DNA of 64,000 nt from CAWJLE01 sp963843645 (GCA_963843645.1 CAWJLE010000005.1:868001-932000); one strand, 5' to 3'; positions 17,849 to 27,330 are shown, counted from the first letter of the stretch. The notes: generated from the letters alone by a model not told the origin. Program-made: numbers and translations.

Positions 17849-18291
17849 GCGCGTTGTACGAACCACAGATCACCGTGTTCACCTGCCGTTACTGCGGCGG
17901 CGTGCCGGCGGACATGGCCGGCAGCGAGCGTCTCACCTACCCGGCCAGCGTCAAGATCGTGACGCTGCCCTGCACCGGCCGGCTGGACGCGCAATACCTG
18001 CTGGCGGCGTTCGAGCAGGGCGCGGACGGCGTTTGCGTCTTCGCCTGCGCACCGGACAATTGCCACCACCTGACAGGCAGCAGGCGAGCGGCGAAGCGCG
18101 TGGAATACGTGAAGGGCCTCCTGGCGCAGATCGGTCTGCCGGACGAGCGTTTGCAGATCGTTCACCTGGGCATCGGCCAGGCGCGCGAGTTCGTAAGCGT
18201 GGTGACTGAGATGACCGAGCGCCTCAGCGCCCTCGGCCCCAGTCCGTTGAAGCAATCAGCCATCAGCAGTCAGCCTTCAGGTAACGGCTAA
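17845..18291 (+). CDS. mvhD: MvhD-type iron-sulfur electron-transfer subunit
   Basis: A 148-residue protein of the MvhD/FrhD family, which carries a 2Fe-2S cluster and links hydrogenases or formate dehydrogenases to HdrA. Cysteines of the family pattern are visible: FTCRYCGG at the N-terminus, LPCTGR in the middle, and FACAPDNCHH. Its start overlaps the hdrA stop by four bases, a typical arrangement for two subunits of one complex. In acetogens HdrA-MvhD joins MetF and MetV to form a methylene-tetrahydrofolate reductase complex, and the gene order here fits. The last 14 residues are encoded inside a dispersed palindromic element (18252-18412) and do not look like family sequence. Confidence 0.88.
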   Translation: MSALYEPQITVFTCRYCGGVPADMAGSERLTYPASVKIVTLPCTGRLDAQYLLAAFEQGADGVCVFACAPDNCHHLTGSRRAAKRVEYVKGLLAQIGLPDERLQIVHLGIGQAREFVSVVTEMTERLSALGPSPLKQSAISSQPSGNG

Positions 18292-18412
18292 AAAAAGACT
18301 TCCGACACAGCCCAGCGGGTCTGCCCGCGCTGGTCGCACGCTAGTGTGCTGGGAGCTTCGACAACTTCGGGAGTCTTAGACAGTGCGAGGCTGACCGCTG
18401 ATGGCTGATTGC
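18252..18412. repeat. Composite palindromic element (family A) inside the operon
   Basis: Outer arms 18252-18275 and 18389-18412 are inverted repeats of 24 bases with one mismatch. Nested within are AGACTTCCG (18297) and its partner CTTCGGGAGTCT (18365), and a GC-rich core like that at 20070-20098. The element starts inside mvhD, supplies its stop codon, and ends 23 bases before metV. Confidence 0.7.
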
Positions 18413-18435
18413 TGAAGGCTATCAAGGAGCAGTAT

Positions 18436-19105
18436 ATGATTATTGGGCAGCAGAAACCGATTGATGAGATCAAGGCGATGATCGTCGGGGCGCGGCGAGT
18501 GCTCGTCCTGGGTTGCGGGACGTGCGTGGCTGTATGCCAGGCCGGCGGCGAGAAGGAAGCCGGACTACTGGCAACGGCGCTGCGCATGGCAACGCGGTTG
18601 GACGGCAACGAGGACGAGATCCGCGATTTCACCGTGCAGCGCCAGTGCGAATTCGAATACAACGAGGCTGCCGCGGCGTTGACAGACTGGGCCGACATAA
18701 TCGTGTCTGTCGCCTGCGGCATCGGCGTGCAAACGATGAACGAGCAGTATCCCACGAAGCGTACCGTGCCGGGCTTGAATACGACCTTTCTGGGCCGGCC
18801 TACGGAGCAGGGCGTGTGGGCAGAGCGCTGCCTGGCCTGCGGCAACTGCGTCCTGGAAATTACTGGCGGCGTCTGCCCGGTGACGCGCTGCGCCAAGAGC
18901 TTGCTGAATGGGCCTTGTGGCGGCTCGCAAGGCGGCAAGTGCGAGGTGAACTCGGACATCGACTGCGCCTGGCAGCTCATCTACGACCGGTTGACGCGCC
19001 CTGGGTCTGGTGGATCGCCTGCTGGACATCCAGCCGCCGAAGGATTGGTCGACGAGCCGCGACGGCGGGCCGCGCAAAATCGTTCGGGAGGATCTCAAGA
19101 TATGA
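18436..19105 (+). CDS. metV: MetV, methylenetetrahydrofolate reductase partner (zinc/iron-sulfur; one frameshift)
   Basis: A protein of about 222 residues of the family annotated as methylenetetrahydrofolate reductase C-terminal domain (MetV). It has the expected cysteine-rich layout: GCGTCVAVC near residue 34, CLACGNC near 135, then GVCPVTRCAKSLLNGPCGG. MetV binds a 4Fe-4S cluster and forms the electron-input partner of MetF in acetogens. An extra C in the run at about 19000 shifts the frame. Removing it restores the normal end (LGLVDRLLDIQPPKDW) and a stop at 19105 that overlaps the metF ATG. The ribosome site AAGGAG precedes the ATG at 18436. Confidence 0.87.
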
Positions 19106-20028
19106 GCGAGTTCAGCCACCTGGAGAAGGTGCTCACTGCCGGTCATTTCGCCGCCACGGCTGAACTGGGTCCGCCAAAAGGCACCGACCTGAGCGTCATT
19201 CGAGCGGAAGGCTGGCCATTTGCGTGGCGGTGGTGGACGCGGTCAACGTGACTGATAACCAGACGGCGGTGGTCCGCATGTCCAGCATCGGCGTGGCGGC
19301 TCTGCTCGTACAGATGGGCCTCGAGCCGATCATCCAGATGACGTGTCGTGATAGAAATCGCCTGGCGATCCAGGCTGACCTGCTTGGCGCGTGGGCGTTC
19401 GGTATCCGGAACGTCCTGTGCCTGTCGGGCGACCATCAGGTCTTCGGCAACCATCCACAGGCCAAGAACGTGTACGACCTCGACTCGATCGCAGCTCATC
19501 CAGATGGTTCGCCGGATGGGCGATACGTCTCAGTTCCAGAGCGGCGACCCGATTGAGGGTCCGGCGCCGAAGTTCTACGTCGGCGGCGCGGCCAACCCGT
19601 TCGCGGATCCGTTCGACTTCCGGCCGCTGCGGCTGGTGAAGAAGGCCAGAGCCGGAGCGCAGTTCTGCCAGACGCAGATGATCTACAACGTACCCAAGTT
19701 CGCCGAATTTATGAAGCGTATGGTCGACCTCGGGTTGGATCAACAGGTGAAGCTGTTCGCGGGCGTCGGCCCGATCAAGTCGCTGGGCGCGGCCAAGTAC
19801 ATGGCGAGCAAGGTCCCGGGGATGGACGTGCCGGACGAGATCGTGAGCCGAATGCAGACAACGCCGAAAGAGAAGCGCCAGGAGGAAGGAATCAAGATCT
19901 GCGCCGAGATCGTCCAGCAGTGCAGGGAAATCCCAGGCGTTGCCGGAGTGCACATTATGGCTATTGAATGGGAAGAGACCGTGCCGCAGATCATGGAGAT
20001 GTCCGGGCTCTTGCCCAGACCGGAATGA
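19102..20028 (+). CDS. metF: Methylenetetrahydrofolate reductase (two frameshifts)
   Basis: A MetF-family enzyme of about 308 residues that reduces 5,10-methylene-THF to 5-methyl-THF, the last step of the methyl branch. Family landmarks appear in order: TAELGPPKGTD at the start, VVDAVNVTDN, IIQMTCRDRNR, NVLCLSGDH, then FYVGGAANP, GAQFCQTQMIYN and AGVHIMAIEW near the end. Two compensating frame changes, near 19212 and 19497, interrupt it; both occur inside conserved sequence, so I take them as sequence errors. The start overlaps the metV stop, indicating coupled translation of the two subunits. Confidence 0.9.
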
Positions 20029-20049
20029 AAAACAGGCGGTCAGGCCACC

Positions 20050-20155
20050 GCAGACTTCCGAAGCACGGAATGCCGTTGGGCTGCCCGCGCTGGCCGCACG
20101 GACAGAGTCTCGGAAATCCCAGAAAGCCGACTGCTGATTGCTGGAAGCTGACCGC
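20050..20155. repeat. Palindrome remnant (family A) between metF and fchA
   Basis: Contains AGACTTCCGAAG at about 20057, a GGCTGCCCGCGCTGGCCGCA core shared with the element at 18252, and a GACTGCTGATTGCTGG stretch matching that element's outer arm. The right-hand GACTTCCG partner is decayed. Confidence 0.55.
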
Positions 20156-20175
20156 TCTATTGGGGGGTGACGAAG

Positions 20176-20802
20176 ATGGCGTTGATCGATAAGCCCGTAG
20201 CGACGTTTCTGGATGAATTGGCGAGCGGGGCGCCGGCTCCCGGTGGAGGTAGCGTGGCGGCTTTGTCTGGGGCGCTTGGCGCATCGCTGGTGAGCATGGT
20301 CTGCAACCTGACCCTGGGCCGCAAGAAATACGTCGAGGTGGAGGGAGAGGTCAAGCGGATCCTGGAGCGGGCCGAAGCGCTTCGCCGCGACCTGACTGCG
20401 TTTCTCGATGAGGACGTGGCCGCGTTCAACGAGGTGTCTGTTGCCATGAAGATGCCGCGCGAGACTGACGAGCAGAAGGCCGCCCGCCACAAGATGCTGC
20501 AAACCGCCCTCAAGAAGGCCACAGCGGTTCCGATGAAGGTAGCCGAAGCGTGCGCGGCCGTGATCGATCTGTGCGAGCCTGTCGCGAAGGTGGGCAACGT
20601 CAACGCCGTGAGCGATGCCGGCGTGGCTGTGCTGGCGGCGGAAGCGGGGCTGCGCAGCGCCGCACTGAACGTGCTCATCAACCTGGGTTGGATCGAGGAC
20701 GCTGAGTTCGTGGGCCAGATGCGCGTCATGCTCGACGGTCTGCTCGCCGGCAAGTCCGAGCTCAAGGAGCAGGTGTACCGGCTCGTTGAGAGCAAGCTGT
20801 AG
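20176..20802 (+). CDS. fchA: Methenyltetrahydrofolate cyclohydrolase (FchA family)
   Basis: A 208-residue all-helical protein of the formiminotransferase-cyclodeaminase C-terminal family. Signature segments are GAPAPGGGSVAALSGALGASL at the N-terminus (folate-binding loop), the central DEDVAAFNEV and VGNVNAVSDAGVA. It converts methenyl-THF to formyl-THF and back. FolD downstream normally has the same activity, so the pathway seems to have two cyclohydrolases, as in several acetogens. The ATG at 20176 has GGGGGG eight bases upstream; a GTG at 20167 is less likely. Confidence 0.9.
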   Translation: MALIDKPVATFLDELASGAPAPGGGSVAALSGALGASLVSMVCNLTLGRKKYVEVEGEVKRILERAEALRRDLTAFLDEDVAAFNEVSVAMKMPRETDEQKAARHKMLQTALKKATAVPMKVAEACAAVIDLCEPVAKVGNVNAVSDAGVAVLAAEAGLRSAALNVLINLGWIEDAEFVGQMRVMLDGLLAGKSELKEQVYRLVESKL

Positions 20803-20809
20803 GGACTAT

Positions 20810-20964
20810 TGCGTGATCCGTCGTGCATGATGTGCAATGCATGATGCGTGGTCCGTAATACGTGATGCGTAATACGGCGCATCAGGCATGACGTGGGACA
20901 CGCAGGAGTACGCCCACGTTTGCACATTACGGATAGCGGATTACGCATCACGCATTACGCATTA
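20810..20964. repeat. Family B repeat: TACGCAT-type units in inverted arrangement
   Basis: Units of the form TGCGTAATACGTGATGCG on the left and TTACGCATCACGCATTACGC on the right form imperfect inverted arms around a unique centre (20876-20922). Related copies lie at 40418-40530 and 43697-43776. The right end supplies AAGGAGC, the ribosome site of folD. Confidence 0.7.
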
Positions 20965-20975
20965 AGGAGCATTCC

Positions 20976-21912
20976 ATGACTGCCACTATTCTGGACGGTA
21001 AGGCACTCGCGGCGACGATGCGCGGTGAGATCGACCTCGAGGTACAGGAATTCATCACGGTACAGGGCTTCGTGCCTTCGATTGCTGTCGTGCGGGCCGG
21101 CGAAGATCCGGCGTCGGTCAGCTATGCGAAAGCCATCGAGAACACAGTCGTCAAGCGGGGCATGCATTTCCAGTTGCACACGCTGTCCGGCTTCGGCTTC
21201 ACGGGAAGAAATCGTCGAGCTGGTGCAGGCGTTGAACGACGATCCCAGCATTCACGGGATCATGGTCCAGGAGCCACTGCCCGTGGGGATCGACGAGGCT
21301 GCGGTCAAGGCCGCGCTCTCGCCGGACAAGGATATCGATGGCGTGCACCCAATCAATGCCGGTCGGCTGGCGCAGGTTGCACCGGTCGGGACGGCCGACG
21401 GGGTCGGCCCGTATTTCGTTCCGGCGACGCCGGCAGGCGGTCTGGAGATTCTCAAGCGCTACAAGGTGCCTATCAGCGGCAAGATGGCTGTCGTCATCGG
21501 CCGGTCCAGCATCGTCGGAAAACCGATGGCGCTGCTGCTTCTGCGGGAAAATGCGACGGTGACCATGGCCCACTCGCGGACGCCGGACCTCCCCGCGATC
21601 TGTCGCCAGGCCGACATCTTGTGCGCGGCCGTGGGTCAGGCGCAAATGGTCAAGGCCGATTGGATAAAGCCCGGCGCGACGGTCATCGACTTCGGGGTGA
21701 ACTTCGACGCCAACGGCCAAATGGTCGGAGACGTGGATTTCGAGGCCGCTGCCGACATCGCGGGTATGATCACGCCGGTGCCAGGCGGGACTGGTCCCGT
21801 CACCAACGTGATGCTGTTGCAGAATCTGCTTGCCGCTGCCAAGCGCCACGCGATGAATTTGCGCGCCGGGCACGACAAGATGGGTATGAGCGGGGAGCAT
21901 TGCGAGGTATGA
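20976..21912 (+). CDS. folD: Methylenetetrahydrofolate dehydrogenase/cyclohydrolase FolD (one frameshift)
   Basis: Bifunctional FolD of about 312 residues, oxidising methylene-THF with NAD(P) and hydrolysing methenyl-THF. The N-terminal frame gives VVRAGEDPASVSYAKAIE, close to the family's substrate-binding YxxxK helix (here Tyr-Ala-Lys with spacing SYAKAIE). After a frame change near 21205 come GIMVQEPLPVG, DGVHPINAG, the nucleotide-binding GRSSIVGKPMALLL and the final ITPVPGGTGPVTNVML. All these are standard FolD motifs. The start follows AAGGAGC donated by the family B repeat. It lies between fchA and fhs in the one-carbon operon. Confidence 0.9.
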
Positions 21913-21961
21913 GGACGAAGCCGTACGAGTGAATCAAATTGACGAGGAGGTTAAGAGAGAA

Positions 21962-23751
21962 ATGGCATTGCCGCCCCTTCCACACAACGTTCCAAGTGAT
22001 CTGGAGATCGCGCAGGCGCACGAGCTGAAGCCCATCGCCGACGTCGCGGAAACTGTCGGCCTGAGCGTCGACGATCTCGACCTATATGGTAAGTGGAAAG
22101 CCAAGGTCCATCTGGACGTCCTGGAGAAGCTTAAGGACCGGCCCAACGGCAAGTACATCGACGTCACGGCCATCACCCCCACACCGCTGGGTGAGGGCAA
22201 AACTGTGACGACGATCGGCCTCAGCCAGGGCTTTGGGTCACCTGGGCCAAGAGGGTCTTCACGTGCATCCGTCAACCGTCGATGGGTCCGACTTTTGGCA
22301 TCAAGGGTGGGGCTGCCGGCGGCGGGTTCGCTCAGGTCGTTCCCATGGAGGATTTCAACCTGCACCTGACCGGCGACATCCACGCCGTTGGAGTGGCGCA
22401 CAACTTGCTCGCGGCGGCCATCGATTCGCGCATGTACCACGAGAGCCATTTAGACGACGAGAAACTCAATAAGGCCTGCCCGGAAATTCCACGGCTGGAC
22501 ATCGACCCATACTCCATCACCTGGAATCGCGTGGTGGATGTTTCCGATCGAACCATCCGTCGGACCGTGATTGGCTTGGGCGCCAGGGGCGATGGGCCCA
22601 CCCGACAGGCGGGCTATGACATCACTGTGGCCTCGGAAATCATGGCCATTCTGGCTCTGGTCGATGGCTACAAGGGCCTGGCCGATCTGCGCGAGCGACT
22701 GGGGCGGGTGGTTTTCGGCACCGATAAGGCCGGACGTCCGCTGACTGCGGAAATGTTGAGGATGGCCGGGGCGATGACCGTACTGATGAAAGACACCCTC
22801 ATGCCCAACCTGATGCAGACGCTGCAAGGCACGCCGGCTTTCGTCCACGCCGGGCCGTTCGCCAACATTGCACAGGGCAACTCGTCCATCGTCGCCGACC
22901 AGATCGCTCTCAAGCTCGTGGGTGCGAACGGCTACGTAGTGACCGAGTCCGGCTTCGGCGCCGACATGGGCATGGAAAAATTCATGGACATCAAGTGCCG
23001 TTACTCTGGCCTGAAGCCGAACTGCGTGGTGATCGTGGCATCCGTGCGCGCGCTCAAGATGCACGGCGGGGGCCCGAAGGTCGTGCCTGGGCGCCCCCTG
23101 GACAAGGCGTACACTGAGGAGAACGTCGAACTGCTGAAGAAGGGGTTGGCCAACCTGACCCAGCACATTGAGAATGCCCGCAAATACGGCGTACCCGTCG
23201 TTGTGGCGGTAAACCGGTTCACTTCGGACACAGAGGCCGAGATCGAGACGATCCGGGCGGCCGCCATGGGTGCGGGCGCGGAAGATGCCGTGCTCAGTGA
23301 GGTCTGGGGCAAAGGCGGCGCGGGTGGTGCGGCGCTGGCCGAGGCCGTGATGAAGGCCTGTGAGAAGCCTTCCACCTTTGAGTTCCTCTACCCGCTGGAG
23401 ATGTCCATAAAAGACAAGATCGAGGCGATCGCCCGCGAGATCTATCGGGCCGATGGCGTCGACTACACGCCCGAAGCGAACCAGCGCATCAGTCTCTACA
23501 CCGATGCGGGTTTCGCCAATCTGCCTGTGTGCATGGCCAAGACGCACCTGTCCTTCACTCACGACCCGGCATTGAAGGGCGCACCGCGTGGCTGGCGACT
23601 GCCTGTTCGCGACGTTCGGGCCAGCGTAGGCGCTGGTTTCCTCTACCCTCTATGCGGCGAAATGCGGACCATGCCCGGTCTACCGTCCCGGCCGGCGGCG
23701 GTAGGCATCGACATCGACCTCAAAACCGGCAAGATCGTCGGCCTGTCTTGA
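21962..23751 (+). CDS. fhs: Formate-tetrahydrofolate ligase (one frameshift)
   Basis: Fhs activates formate with ATP to form 10-formyl-THF, the entry of the methyl branch. About 596 residues are recoverable. The P-loop-like TPTPLGEGKTVTTIGL is followed, after a missing base near 22230, by IRQPSMGPTFGIKGGAAGGG and DFNLHLTGDIHAV, both absolutely characteristic. Further landmarks are ESGFGADMGMEKF, the basic VPVVVAVNRF segment and the C-terminal LCGEMRTMPGLPSRPAA. The ATG at 21962 with GAGGAGG upstream is preferred over a GTG at 21929. It is the last gene of the operon and is followed by a hairpin. Confidence 0.92.
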
Positions 23752-23770
23752 CGTTGGCAAATGTCCGGAG

Positions 23771-23808
23771 ACTTCCGGGGCCCTGCGGCCCTGGAGGCCT
23801 CCGGAAGT
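23771..23808. terminator. Hairpin after fhs
   Basis: ACTTCCGGGGCC and GGCCTCCGGAAGT pair with a one-base bulge around a 13-base loop. The outer bases resemble the family A palindromes. It probably ends the one-carbon operon. Confidence 0.5.
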
Positions 23809-23846
23809 GCTGAGAAGGCTCTCCTCGAGGTTTTCAGGACGCGCCC

Positions 23847-25439
23847 ATGACCCAAGCACAGCGTATTACCGGCATTCCCGAAGGGCGGGCTACACTCCTG
23901 GGGTTGACGGCCATCGCTGCTATAGTCCGAATCCTGATCATCGTCAGCTACCCGCCCATTATCGCCAGCGATGGGGCGGACTACTGGCACCTCGCCCGCG
24001 AGATGGCTGCGGGGGCATTCCAGGGTGACCTGGTCTACTCCACAGGCTATCCCTTCGCTCTGTCGTTCGCCCTGAGGCCAATGCAGTGGATGTGGTCCGT
24101 ATCTCCGGATCTGGCCTATCGATTCGTGCTGGTTTTGCAGCACACCTGCGGCCTGCTCGCGGTGATGCTCCTCTACGCGGTGCTGCGACGGATGGTCAAC
24201 GCGCGCGCTGCCCTGATCGGCGCGCTGATTTGCGCGTTGTCGCCCGTCGTGGCCGCGTGGGCCAGTGAGACTCGTCCGGAGTTCTTTTTGAGCTTTTTGC
24301 TCGTTCTGAGCCTCTGGCTTCTCATGCACGCCACCACGCACTCGCATCCGAATGCGCTTCGGTTTGCTTTGGCCGGCGCCGTAGTTGGTCTCACCTGGCT
24401 GGTACGCATCAACAGCGTCGTCGTAGTCCCGCTCTGGTGCCTCGCCATTTGGCTGTGGCTGCCCGCGCAATTGAGGCGGCTTCGTTTGGGCTGGGTCGGG
24501 GCGTTCCTGGGCGCGGGAATCCTCGTTGCTGCCAGTTATTTGGCTCTGGTCCACCAGCCCTCGACTGGCACGTGGAAATACAGCTATCTGCTGGGCTGGA
24601 ATCTCAAGAACCACCTGGCGGATGCCGGCATACCGTTCGACCGAGCCGATGGACCCGCCAGCGCCACGTTGATCCGTTACGAGCATGCCGACCTCCCTAA
24701 AGAAGATCTTCCCAAAGTCACGACGCTGTCCTCGCACGTCGACCACCCTATCGACGCGCGCCTGGCTGCCGCGATGATCAACGCGCCGGAGCCGACGGCA
24801 TCGACCGCAACAGACTTCGATGAGAAGCGGCTTTTCTACCTCCTCGGATTTCCTGAGGCGGATCGGATGATGACCCAGGCTGCCCTGGAAGTCATCACCG
24901 CACACCCGATCTCCTACTTCGCCGCCGTGGCGCAGACCATGGCGGACTACTTCTATCGCTACCATGAATTCAGCTCCGACTTCATGCTGCCGGACGAGGA
25001 ACACTTCGACGTGTTACGGCAAGGGCCGTTAGGATTCGTCAAGGTCGGGGCGCGAATCGCGCACCCCGAGCGCGAGGATGAGACGACGCACACCAAGCCA
25101 AAGTGGGCCTTCGAGCAAGCGTCGTGGGTCTGGCTGCCGGGTATCAGGCTGCTGAATGACTACTACGGGGTATTTCGTCTCTCGTGGGTACTGGCGCCCA
25201 CCAGTATGCTGATCTGCTTCGTTCTGTTCCTGCGAGCGCCGCGCCGGCGGGCTTTCATCGGCCTGTGCCTGGGCCTCGTATTGGTATGGTTGGGCGCCGT
25301 CGCCTTCGTCTCTCCGCCGGCCGCACGCTACCGGACCCCGATCGAGCCGATCATGGACATCTTCATCGGCGTCGCAGTGGCATGGGCAATCGGCCTGTTG
25401 CGACGTGGCAAGGCGGGACAGTCAGGTCGAAACGTCTGA
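23847..25439 (+). CDS. GT39-like membrane glycosyltransferase
   Basis: A 530-residue polytopic membrane protein of the GT-C superfamily (ArnT/PMT-like). After the first membrane helix comes the usual acidic loop, here SDGADYWHLAREMA, followed by a YSTGYPFAL segment. About ten further hydrophobic helices follow, and a larger extracytoplasmic region between about residues 240 and 420. Such enzymes move a sugar from a polyprenyl-phosphate carrier onto a lipid or protein outside the membrane. Acceptor and sugar are unknown. No other envelope gene is adjacent. Confidence 0.75.
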   Translation: MTQAQRITGIPEGRATLLGLTAIAAIVRILIIVSYPPIIASDGADYWHLAREMAAGAFQGDLVYSTGYPFALSFALRPMQWMWSVSPDLAYRFVLVLQHTCGLLAVMLLYAVLRRMVNARAALIGALICALSPVVAAWASETRPEFFLSFLLVLSLWLLMHATTHSHPNALRFALAGAVVGLTWLVRINSVVVVPLWCLAIWLWLPAQLRRLRLGWVGAFLGAGILVAASYLALVHQPSTGTWKYSYLLGWNLKNHLADAGIPFDRADGPASATLIRYEHADLPKEDLPKVTTLSSHVDHPIDARLAAAMINAPEPTASTATDFDEKRLFYLLGFPEADRMMTQAALEVITAHPISYFAAVAQTMADYFYRYHEFSSDFMLPDEEHFDVLRQGPLGFVKVGARIAHPEREDETTHTKPKWAFEQASWVWLPGIRLLNDYYGVFRLSWVLAPTSMLICFVLFLRAPRRRAFIGLCLGLVLVWLGAVAFVSPPAARYRTPIEPIMDIFIGVAVAWAIGLLRRGKAGQSGRNV

Positions 25440-25610
25440 GACCGCTATGCCCCTTTCCCTGATCGGCTTTGCGACGCCGATTGCTCCCCACACGTTTAGC
25501 GGCCGGGTAAACGCACCAATTGTCGCGTTCAGCGTCGATCGCTTGAACTTCTCCGCTGTTTGCGGTACCATGCGAGCGTAGTCTGCTATTGGTCACGACT
25601 GGGAAGAGCC

Positions 25611-26051
25611 ATGGAATTCGATTTCGAACGCCTCGTACACATTGCTCCCGGCCTGGATATCCCTTCGACCGAGATCCGCTTTCGTTTCTCTCGAAGCAGC
25701 GGGCCGGGCGGACAACACGTGAACCGATCCGCCACACGCGTGGAGTTGCTGTTCGACCTCGCCGGCTCACCCTCGGTCAGCGACGAGCTGCGCGCACGCC
25801 TGTTGACACGCCTGGCCTCTCATCTGGACAGCGGCGGAGTGCTGCATCTCGTCTCGCAGTCCACGCGCAGCCAGTTGCGCAATCGAGAGGAGTTGCTGGA
25901 GCGCTTCCGCGCCCTGCTTGCGGGCGCACTCGTGGAGCGGCGGAAGCGCCGTCCTACGCGGCCCACTCTCGGCTCCCGCGAAGACCGGCTGAAAGCAAAG
26001 CGCCGCCGCAGCAAGATCAAGCGCTGGCGCCACGATCACGACGGAGAATGA
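25611..26051 (+). CDS. arfB: ArfB-type peptidyl-tRNA hydrolase (ribosome rescue)
   Basis: A 146-residue release-factor-like protein. It has the catalytic GGQ loop in SSGPGGQHVNRSATRVEL, and a very basic C-terminal tail (SREDRLKAKRRRSKIKRWR) that in ArfB (YaeJ) enters the empty mRNA channel. It lacks codon-recognition domains, so it would free ribosomes stalled without a stop codon. Length and layout are those of the family. The ATG at 25611 follows GGGAAGAG. The stop lies six bases before the antiporter gene, so the two are probably co-transcribed. Confidence 0.9.
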   Translation: MEFDFERLVHIAPGLDIPSTEIRFRFSRSSGPGGQHVNRSATRVELLFDLAGSPSVSDELRARLLTRLASHLDSGGVLHLVSQSTRSQLRNREELLERFRALLAGALVERRKRRPTRPTLGSREDRLKAKRRRSKIKRWRHDHDGE

Positions 26052-26057
26052 CGTCCG

Positions 26058-27257
26058 ATGAACCCAATCTTGCCATTTCTCTTGGCCCTGGCCCTGCTCG
26101 TGGGGATCGCGAAAGCCTGCGGGTACTTGAGCACGCGGTGGGGGCAGCCGGCCGTGCTCGGAGCGCTGCTCGCCGGGTTGATCCTGGGACCGTCCGCTTT
26201 GGATATGCTCCACTGGCCCATCTTCGCCTCGGCCGCCCTGCCCGAGGTGATCCGTTACCTGGCGGAATTAGGTGTGCTGTTCCTGATGTTTATCGCCGGG
26301 CTCGAGGTGGATCTGGATTCGATGCGCCACACGGGCCGGCCGGCAGTCTCGGCCGGCACGCTGGGCGTGTTGGTGCCGATTGGTCTGAGCCTCATCCTCC
26401 TGCTCTTCTCGTTCCAACTGGAACACGCGATCTTCGTCGGTCTCATTCTGGGCGCGACGAGCGTGAGCATCTCGGCGCAGACGCTGATGGAGATGGGCCT
26501 GCTGCGCAGCCGAGTGGGACTGACCCTGCTGGGCGCAGCAGTCGTTGACGACGTTTGGGTGATCCTGGCCGTGTCGATCTTCACCGCGGTCACGGGCAGC
26601 GGCACCGGCGGAGCCCTGGGCATAGTCTGGCTGGTGGTCAAGATGATCGCTTTCGTCGCTGTCGGCGGCTGGCTCGGGATGCGCTATTTGGGACGGATCG
26701 GTCTGTGGATGGAACGTCAGCCCATCAGCGAGGGTGTCGCGGCGCTGGCCGTCGTGACGTTGCTGGTATACGCGTGGAGCGCGGAGGCCCTGGGCGGCAT
26801 GGCGTCGATCACCGGGGCGTTCCTGGCGGGGCTGTTGCTGGCGCGCACACCCCTGCACGGCCGCATCGCAACCAGCATGCACACTCTGGCCTATGCCTGG
26901 CTGACGCCGGTGTTCTTCATCAGCATCGGCTTGGAAGCCAACGCCCAGCGCCTCGGTTGGAGCGGGGCGCCGGTGGCATTGATCATCATTGTACTCGCCA
27001 TCGTTTCCAAGTTGGCGGGCGCCGGGCTCGGCTCGTTTATCGCCGGATTCTCCCCTGGCGATGCGCTGCGGCTTGCGGTTGGTATGGTCTCCCGTGGTGA
27101 GGTCGGGTTGATCGTGGCTACGGTCGGGCTCAATTCCGGCATGATTCACGAGGATCTGTTTGCCGCTATCGTACTGACCGTCATCGTGACCACAGTACTG
27201 ACGCCGATCGCGCTCCGCGCACTTTACCCGGCCGGCGAGCATCCGGCGTCAGGATGA
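26058..27257 (+). CDS. CPA2-family cation:proton antiporter
   Basis: A 399-residue membrane protein of the monovalent cation:proton antiporter-2 family (KefB/NapA-like). About twelve hydrophobic helices are visible. Family landmarks are the LGVLFLMFIAGLEVDLDSM region, GAAVVDDVWVILAV with the paired Asp residues of the ion-binding helix, and GMVSRGEVGLIVATVGL. It exchanges Na+ or K+ for protons. No TrkA-N/RCK domain is attached. A PII-like small protein follows 73 bases downstream and may be its regulator. Confidence 0.88.
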   Translation: MNPILPFLLALALLVGIAKACGYLSTRWGQPAVLGALLAGLILGPSALDMLHWPIFASAALPEVIRYLAELGVLFLMFIAGLEVDLDSMRHTGRPAVSAGTLGVLVPIGLSLILLLFSFQLEHAIFVGLILGATSVSISAQTLMEMGLLRSRVGLTLLGAAVVDDVWVILAVSIFTAVTGSGTGGALGIVWLVVKMIAFVAVGGWLGMRYLGRIGLWMERQPISEGVAALAVVTLLVYAWSAEALGGMASITGAFLAGLLLARTPLHGRIATSMHTLAYAWLTPVFFISIGLEANAQRLGWSGAPVALIIIVLAIVSKLAGAGLGSFIAGFSPGDALRLAVGMVSRGEVGLIVATVGLNSGMIHEDLFAAIVLTVIVTTVLTPIALRALYPAGEHPASG

Positions 27258-27330
27258 TTCTGGAGTCTCCAAGGCCACTGGACGAGAGGCCATGGAGGAT
27301 TCGAGACCACAACCAAAACGGAGGTGTTAA

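Noticed and set aside
19330..20502. A 390-codon open frame antisense to metF and fchA
   Set aside because: It covers two well-recognised enzymes and a palindromic repeat. Composition is typical of a shadow frame.
20810..20964. Possible CRISPR array from repeated TACGCAT units
   Set aside because: The units are short, irregular, in both orientations and not separated by spacers of equal length; no cas gene is present.
14701..23751. Programmed ribosomal frameshifting in the one-carbon operon
   Set aside because: The breaks occur at different sequence contexts in almost every gene and also in unrelated genes of the window. No common slippery heptamer with downstream structure is seen.
26268..27242. 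A long open frame antisense to the CPA2 antiporter
   Set aside because: The antiporter frame has membrane helices and family motifs. The antisense product is His/Gln/Arg-rich without any motif.
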